Assembly: GCA_964580585.1 (NCBI GenBank)
Contig: CAZOKZ010000098.1
Location: forward strand, 1 to 12,061
Length of the DNA: 12,061 bases
Origin: CAZOKZ01 sp964580585
GTDB lineage: Bacteria > Sumerlaeota > Sumerlaeia > SLMS01 > JAHLLQ01
Direction: 5' to 3'
Shown: positions 8,344 to 12,061 of the stretch, one piece after another
How positions within the stretch are numbered: position 1 is the stretch's first letter
How the letters are laid out: every line of letters starts with the position of its first letter
Program-made: the position numbers and the translations under genes
Notes under the pieces: model-generated
Seen by the model: only the letters and a program-made list of their open reading frames with translations
Databases searched by the model: none
What the model was told of the DNA's origin: nothing

Positions 8344-9206
8344 CGGTGCGCTCCGTTGCCGGTGGCCGGAAGCACCTGTGTGATTGTCGGGTACTTGTTG
8401 CCGTTGTTCTGCTGAAGCACAACGCGACAGGGCAGGTCGAGCCGGGTGCCGTTTTCGAGGTATTGCCCGCGCTCGGGATACCCTGCGGCGGCAATATGTT
8501 CGCCCAGCTTGGCTTTCGCACCGAACAGTTTGAGGCGTTGATCGCCAACCTGCACGCTAAGAAAATACTTAAAACCGTACCTTGTGTTCATACTTCCCAC
8601 ATCGAGCAGATGAGCAGGTACGGAGGCGTCCGGCGCGGTGTAGTGTGCGCCGTTTCCGTTGTGCCCGTTGCCGTTCGCATACTGTCCATTGCCGTTTTGG
8701 TGCTGGCCGTTGGTGCGTTGCGGGGCGGGATGCTCGCGGCGGAAGTCGTTCGCAATAGCGTTTTGCAAGGCCAGCACATGCTTGGCGTTGGTGAGAATCG
8801 TTTCGGTGTTTTTGCTCGCCAAGGGATAGGCAATCTCGACGGACAGCGAATCGATTCGCCCGTCGGGGCTGATGCTGCGCTTGAGCGTGAGCATCGGCGG
8901 CGTGTTCGGCGGGGTAGCTTCCGGTTCTTCCTGGTAGTCGTCCGCATTGAACGCTTCGGCTTGCAAATCTGCTTCGAGCGGCAATTGGGCTTCAACGGCC
9001 TTGATGTGATCGCACCGAAATTGCGGCTGATGTTTGAGGGCTTGGAACGCCCCACACGTACAATGCGGGTGCTCTTTGGTGCCCGTCACCAAATACGTGA
9101 TAGCGGGATTCGACGGCGAATGAACGACAATGCCGTGCTCGGTTTTTTGTCCGATGAGTACGTCGGTCTTGCTGCCATTTCCATTGGATTGCGTGGCGGT
9201 TGCCAT
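8340..9206 (-). CDS. SWIM zinc-finger protein with Asn-Gly linker and possible OB-like C-terminal domain
   Basis: The 288-residue protein starts at the ATG whose AAGGAGG lies 9 nt upstream; the frame stays open for 78 more codons but without support. Residues 49-67 give the SWIM signature C49-x-C51-x13-C65-x-H67, a zinc-binding module found in DNA- and protein-binding proteins. Residues about 120-180 are an extended domain (TLKRSISPDGRIDSL). A low-complexity stretch follows with repeated Asn-Gly pairs (NGQHQNGNGQYANGNG). The last 80 residues (YGFKYFLSVQVGD, KLFGAKAKLG, LDLPCRVVL, KYPTITQVLPA) look like a small beta-barrel, perhaps an OB-like ssDNA-binding fold, but this is a guess. A domain, flexible linker, domain layout next to a Cas4-like nuclease suggests it loads or guides the nuclease on single-stranded DNA. 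It is first gene of the two-gene operon. Confidence 0.82.
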   Translation of the reverse strand: MATATQSNGNGSKTDVLIGQKTEHGIVVHSPSNPAITYLVTGTKEHPHCTCGAFQALKHQPQFRCDHIKAVEAQLPLEADLQAEAFNADDYQEEPEATPPNTPPMLTLKRSISPDGRIDSLSVEIAYPLASKNTETILTNAKHVLALQNAIANDFRREHPAPQRTNGQHQNGNGQYANGNGHNGNGAHYTAPDASVPAHLLDVGSMNTRYGFKYFLSVQVGDQRLKLFGAKAKLGEHIAAAGYPERGQYLENGTRLDLPCRVVLQQNNGNKYPTITQVLPATGNGAHR

Positions 9207-9215
9207 GATGTGCGT

Positions 9216-9222
9216 CCTCCTT
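9216..9222 (-). promoter_or_regulatory. Strong ribosome binding site of the SWIM-domain gene
   Basis: AAGGAGG on the - strand, a full match to the anti-Shine-Dalgarno core, is 9 nt before the ATG at 9206. It sets the start there rather than at upstream codons of the same open frame up to 9440. Confidence 0.8.
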
Positions 9223-9282
9223 GAGACGATGTGATGTTGAAAAGAACAAGTCTTCATTGTCATCATCGCGCACCGTTCCATC

Positions 9283-9310
9283 TTCGCAAAGGCCGCGAAA
9301 ATGGCCGCGA
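9283..9310. repeat. Small inverted and direct repeats between divergent genes, possible operator
   Basis: TTCGC (9283-9287) and GCGAA (9295-9299) form a palindrome with 7-nt spacing, and GGCCGCGA occurs twice (9291-9298 and 9303-9310). They sit between the divergent SWIM and ATPase genes, where a shared regulator could bind. The repeats are short and may be chance. Confidence 0.25.
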
Positions 9311-9328
9311 TTGTCGTCTCCGTCCCCC

Positions 9329-9356
9329 TTGTGGGTTGCTCCGTCCCTGTTATGCT
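9329..9356 (+). promoter_or_regulatory. Putative promoter for the ATPase gene, leaderless arrangement
   Basis: A -10-like TATGCT (9351-9356, fits TANNNT) stands 7 nt before the ATG at 9364, with a weak TTGTGG (9329-9334) 16 nt upstream. Transcription would begin at or next to the start codon. No Shine-Dalgarno sequence is visible before this ATG, which agrees with a leaderless mRNA. The assignment is by eye. Confidence 0.4.
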
Positions 9357-9363
9357 GAATGGC

Positions 9364-10554
9364 ATGACACCCACGCCCGACAATCCGATCACGATTTTTG
9401 CCGAAACGAATTTTCGCAATCGGCGGCAAACTTTCGGCATTAAGCAAGCCGACCGCCGCGCTCATTGTTATGTCATCGGAAAAACCGGCGTCGGCAAATC
9501 GACGCTAATAAAAACCATGTGTTTGCAAGACGCCATCCATGGGCGCGGTTTCGCGTTGATTGACCCGCACGGCGATCTGGCAGAAAGCATCCGCGATCAA
9601 ATTCCCGCCGCGCGACAAAAAGACCTCCTCTATTTTGACGCGGGGTCTCCGTCCCTCGACTTGTCGTTCAATCCGCTGGAGCGAGTACCACCGTCAAAAC
9701 AATCGCTGGCTGCATCAGCCCTGCTCGGGGCGTTTCGCACCATCTGGCAAGATAGCTGGGGGCCGCGATTGGAGCACATCCTCCGCAACTGCATTCTCGC
9801 ATTGCTCGAAACCGAAGGCGCGACGTTGGCCGATATTTTGAAGCTCCTGCTCGACGACCGCTACCGCGTGCAAGTGGCCGCGAAACTGCAAAACAAAGCG
9901 GTGAAAACGTTTTGGCTCAAAGAATTTGCCAGCTATCCAGCACGCCTTCGCGGCGAAGCCATCGCGCCGATTCAAAACAAGGTCGGTGCGTTTGTTGCCG
10001 ACCCGATTTTGAACCGCATTCTCAACCAGCCCAAGTCCAGCCTACCATTTCGTGCTTCGATGGATGGCGGCAAAATCCTGTTGTTCAACTTGTCGAAAGG
10101 CAAACTGGGCTACGATTCCTCGCGGCTTTTGGGGGCGTTGATACTGTCACGTCTCGCCATGGCGGCGTTGAGCCGAGCGGACCAGCCGGAAGCGGATCGC
10201 CGCGATTTTGCCTGCTATTTGGACGAATTTCCCGGCTACACGACGTTGGAACTCGCCATGATGCTGTCGGAACTACGCAAGTACCGTTTCGCGTTAATTC
10301 TCGCGCATCAGTTCATTACGCAACTGTCGGTGGAACTGCGCGACGCCATCCTGGGCAACGTCGGCACGATCATTTCGTTTCGGTTAGGATTGGCCGATGC
10401 CGAACTGCTGGCGAAAGAATTTTACCCCGAAATCACGATGTCGGATTTGGTGAGTTTGCCGAATTACAATATGTACTTAAAGCTGATGATCGACGGCGTG
10501 GTGAGTAAGCCGTTCAGCGCACAGACGATTGTGACTACACCTGACGGAAAATAA
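9364..10554 (+). CDS. VirD4/TraG/HerA-like P-loop ATPase (DNA-translocase family)
   Basis: The protein has 396 residues from the ATG at 9364; starts at 9301 and 9352 only add a poorly supported stretch. The N-terminus NPITIFAETNFRN leads directly into the ATPase core, as in short soluble members of the type IV coupling protein/HerA superfamily. Walker A is GKTGVGKST (39-47), the IDPHGDL motif lies at 66-72, Walker B is CYLDEF with D287/E288, and AHQF (Q316) is the sensor-like glutamine motif shared with TraD/TraG C-terminal domains. There are no transmembrane helices, so unlike typical VirD4 it is not membrane-anchored, and no relaxase or mating-pair genes are in the window. It is expected to be a hexameric DNA pump. 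Being divergent from a SWIM protein and a Cas4-like nuclease, it may act with them on DNA (inference); a plasmid-transfer remnant is the alternative. Confidence 0.88.
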   Translation: MTPTPDNPITIFAETNFRNRRQTFGIKQADRRAHCYVIGKTGVGKSTLIKTMCLQDAIHGRGFALIDPHGDLAESIRDQIPAARQKDLLYFDAGSPSLDLSFNPLERVPPSKQSLAASALLGAFRTIWQDSWGPRLEHILRNCILALLETEGATLADILKLLLDDRYRVQVAAKLQNKAVKTFWLKEFASYPARLRGEAIAPIQNKVGAFVADPILNRILNQPKSSLPFRASMDGGKILLFNLSKGKLGYDSSRLLGALILSRLAMAALSRADQPEADRRDFACYLDEFPGYTTLELAMMLSELRKYRFALILAHQFITQLSVELRDAILGNVGTIISFRLGLADAELLAKEFYPEITMSDLVSLPNYNMYLKLMIDGVVSKPFSAQTIVTTPDGK

Positions 10555-10599
10555 CACGATGATGAATACGAACGCGCGATGTTCTAGTGGGATTCGCTC

Positions 10600-10628
10600 T
10601 TGCTACATTTCTTCGGACCGCGTATTTT
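10600..10628 (+). promoter_or_regulatory. Putative sigma-70 promoter of the SMEK gene
   Basis: TTGCTA (10600-10605) and TATTTT (10623-10628) are spaced by 17 nt, each matching four of six consensus positions, within the AT-rich 116-bp gap after the ATPase gene. A second -10-like TATGGT-type sequence lies a little downstream (about 10636-10642). This suggests the SMEK gene has its own promoter. Confidence 0.45.
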
Positions 10629-10656
10629 TAAATTATATGGTATGCGATTTGATTTT

Positions 10657-10662
10657 GGGAGG
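10657..10662 (+). promoter_or_regulatory. Ribosome binding site of the SMEK gene
   Basis: GGGAGG ends 8 nt before the ATG at 10671; a second ATG follows immediately at 10674, so the exact start is uncertain by one codon. Confidence 0.7.
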
Positions 10663-10670
10663 CAAAACCA

Positions 10671-11741
10671 ATGATGATTACTCGAGGTCATTTCATTGGG
10701 GAGATCATCGACAATCTCTCTGATATTTCCCAGCAGGTAGAACTCCGTTGCAGTCTCGGTCTGACCGACATGACGGTCTATCTAGAGAATTTCTACCGCG
10801 ACATCCTCAACGAGGTCTATGGGTGGAATCTGCGGAATCTGAATTCCGAGCGTTCGAATGAGCCTGGATTGGACCTCGGTGACAGCACAAACAAGGTTGC
10901 CATTCAAGTAACGGCGAATAAGAAGAAAAAGAAGATTGAAGATACCTTAACAACAATCACCAATGAGCAAAGGCGAAGCTACTCTCGGTTTATAGTTTTG
11001 ATCGCCTCACGGAAACAAGGGTCTTACTCAGACATTAAGAACCCAGGCAATGTGCCATTCGACAAAGAAGCAGATATTTGGGACATCGATGACATCTGCC
11101 GGAAGATAGTTGAGCTAAAAATAGACGAACTAGAGTCTCTCCACAAGCTTGTTAGGGCAAACACTGTACGAGTGAAAGTCGAACTGGAGATGCCCGATGG
11201 GGAAGGTAGATTCCCAACCAATATCGCAGACTACATGGAAGAGACGCCAAGCCTCAAGCTAGGAAATATGGAAGCAATTGACAGGCACTTTGCTAGAATC
11301 TATGAAGTTGAGAACGATCCGCAGAATTATCTTGAAGCAGTAGAAGAATTTGCCTTCCGACTCTCAAAGCTCGCACGTATAACTCGTGAGTTCTACTTGC
11401 AGCTACTGCGTGAGATTGAGGATATCGATAATGCCAAAGATGCCAAAGAATATCGTCAGGGGTTACGGTATTCGATAAACTACCTGACATTTAGGAGGAA
11501 GTGTCGCTATCCTGATCTCGATGAGGAACTCCTGATACTGACTAATGCTGGCTTGGCCTGGCATACCCCCACAGATTACGATGTCTTTGAAGGAGAATTA
11601 CCCCGTCCCGCAATGATCCGAATTGCCAGCGGGTATTTTGCTGGTCACCCGAATCTACTGCAGGAACTCCTTATTTTTGCTGATGAAGCTGACATCTCTT
11701 GGGAGAAGTTTATCATCAAGCTCGACTTCTCAGACTTCTAA
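10671..11741 (+). CDS. SMEK-domain protein, candidate defence gene
   Basis: The 356-residue protein has an N-terminal third matching the SMEK domain pattern. It shows a helical start (RGHFIGEIIDNLSDISQQVEL, split here by eye around residues 5-25), then LTDMTVYLENFYRDILNEVYG (about 31-51), NLRNLNS, and the hallmark LDLGD (67-71) followed by VAIQVTANKKKKK (76-88). Known SMEK domains occur alone or in multi-component conflict systems, including some with ABC ATPases. The D68 then Q79-x-T81 spacing recalls a PD-(D/E)XK core whose last catalytic positions are changed, so it may bind rather than cut nucleic acid. The C-terminal half (about 170-356) is helical and unrecognised, ending in an acidic and aromatic tail. 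It follows the ATPase gene by 116 bp on the same strand with its own promoter-like sequence. I see no partner gene in the window, so it may act alone. Confidence 0.8.
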   Translation: MMITRGHFIGEIIDNLSDISQQVELRCSLGLTDMTVYLENFYRDILNEVYGWNLRNLNSERSNEPGLDLGDSTNKVAIQVTANKKKKKIEDTLTTITNEQRRSYSRFIVLIASRKQGSYSDIKNPGNVPFDKEADIWDIDDICRKIVELKIDELESLHKLVRANTVRVKVELEMPDGEGRFPTNIADYMEETPSLKLGNMEAIDRHFARIYEVENDPQNYLEAVEEFAFRLSKLARITREFYLQLLREIEDIDNAKDAKEYRQGLRYSINYLTFRRKCRYPDLDEELLILTNAGLAWHTPTDYDVFEGELPRPAMIRIASGYFAGHPNLLQELLIFADEADISWEKFIIKLDFSDF

Positions 11742-11827
11742 GACCCTTACCAAAATAGGTGGCCGAAAAAAGTGAAGTAATGTCGAAATGGTATAACTCC
11801 GTTAATTCTGCGTGGTGCTCAAGTAAA

Positions 11828-11965
11828 TTAGTGATCGTAGTCGCGTAGTGTGGGTGTGTTCAAAAACTTGGCGGTTCGGTGCCCGCGCGATTCCAGACCG
11901 GGAACGCAGGCACGCCAGACATCCTCGTCTTGCTCGACCACGATTGGAAAATTTTCGGACTCCAT
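11828..11965 (-). pseudogene. HicB-like antitoxin fragment
   Basis: The 45-residue frame starts MESENFPIVVEQDEDVW and continues RACVPGLESRGH, a close match to the first beta-strands of HicB antitoxins (FPVVIEQDEDG, then A-x-x-P-x-L-x-G-x-x-x-x-G). AAAGGAG lies 8 nt before this ATG. After residue 30 the family pattern (T-x-EEAL followed by the amphipathic helix) is absent, and the frame ends as TAKFLNTPTLRDYDH. I found no other frame that restores it. HicB proteins partner with HicA mRNA-degrading toxins; no hicA is visible. It is probably a truncated remnant joined to unrelated sequence, though an intact mini-protein cannot be excluded. Confidence 0.5.
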
Positions 11966-11973
11966 AAATGCTG

Positions 11974-11980
11974 CTCCTTT
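11974..11980 (-). promoter_or_regulatory. Ribosome binding site of the HicB-like fragment
   Basis: AAAGGAG lies 8 nt before the ATG at 11965. It argues that the fragment descends from a real gene starting there, rather than at the more distant ATG at 12043 in the same frame. Confidence 0.55.
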
Positions 11981-11990
11981 CATAATCCCA

Positions 11991-12059
11991 TCACTCCCGT
12001 TTGCCCCGAAACGCGATTTGCCAATCGCACGCCGGGCATTCAAACAATGCCGAGACGCC
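11991..12059 (-). CDS. Possible C-terminal end of a gene running off the window edge
   Basis: A frame open from the right edge ends at TGA 11991-11993 and encodes 22 residues containing ECPACDWQIAFRG, which looks protein-like (CPxC pair, aromatic and basic tail). It stops 25 nt before the HicB-like start, the spacing expected of a preceding operon gene. It is too short for a family call and could be chance. Confidence 0.25.
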   Translation of the reverse strand, partial: GVSALFECPACDWQIAFRGKRE

Positions 12060-12061
12060 GG

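Larger units (their letters stand above)
11742..12061. other. Region beyond the SMEK gene, mostly non-coding
   Basis: Apart from the HicB-like fragment and the edge frame described separately, I see nothing definite here. There is no clear hairpin terminator after the SMEK stop. TATAAC near 11791 is the only promoter-like box, without a convincing -35. Confidence 0.4.

Noticed and set aside
8346..9224. + strand frame of 292 codons opposite the SWIM gene
   Set aside because: The - strand frame has the SWIM motif, a strong AAGGAGG and coupling to the nuclease gene; the + frame shows no recognisable domain.
9207..9440. 78-codon N-terminal extension of the SWIM protein
   Set aside because: It would overlap the ATPase start, has no ribosome site, and the AAGGAGG before 9206 marks a clear internal start.
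12005..12043. Longer 71-codon version of the HicB-like frame
   Set aside because: Family similarity begins exactly at the ATG at 11965, which has its own AAAGGAG.

Overview
This 12-kb window looks like bacterial accessory (genomic-island or plasmid-like) DNA. Base composition near 50% GC, clear AAGGAGG-type ribosome binding sites, Sec signal peptides and long YD/RHS proteins with fibronectin-like domains suggest a Gram-negative environmental bacterium. Acidobacteriota-like lineages would fit, but nothing here fixes the taxon (inference, low confidence).

Left region (2-7525, + strand): an apparent operon. A 5'-truncated extracellular protein with tandem fibronectin type III-like domains overlaps by 4 nt (ATGA) a 1915-residue exported RHS/YD-repeat polymorphic toxin. 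The RHS protein has a signal peptide, a carbohydrate-binding-like domain, four Ig/FN3-like modules, a DUF6531-like segment, the YD-repeat shell, the RHS core-associated domain ending in DPLGL, and an unrecognised 172-residue C-terminal domain. Its 3' end overlaps by 35 nt a gene for a small protein with one N-terminal membrane anchor and four cysteines. That protein is the natural candidate for the cognate immunity protein. Base composition drops sharply at this variable tip and stays low through the candidate immunity gene.

Middle region (7545-10554): a perfect 10-bp hairpin separates the toxin operon from a convergent two-gene operon on the - strand. That operon encodes a SWIM zinc-finger protein with an Asn-Gly linker and a possible OB-like C-terminal domain, followed (4-nt overlap) by a Cas4/RecB-like PD-(D/E)XK nuclease with four apparent Fe-S cysteines. 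Divergent from it is a VirD4/TraG/HerA-like P-loop ATPase without membrane segments, whose likely start sits immediately downstream of a -10-like box (possible leaderless mRNA). Together these three genes look like a DNA-processing module, either a remnant of conjugative or plasmid machinery or an undescribed nuclease-translocase system.

Right region (10555-12061): a promoter-like sequence precedes a stand-alone SMEK-domain protein, a family linked to anti-invader conflict systems. Beyond it, on the - strand, are a short HicB-like antitoxin fragment that loses similarity after about 30 residues and the last 22 codons of another possible gene running off the edge. The mix of polymorphic toxin, nuclease/translocase, SMEK protein and toxin-antitoxin debris is typical of a defence or mobile island.
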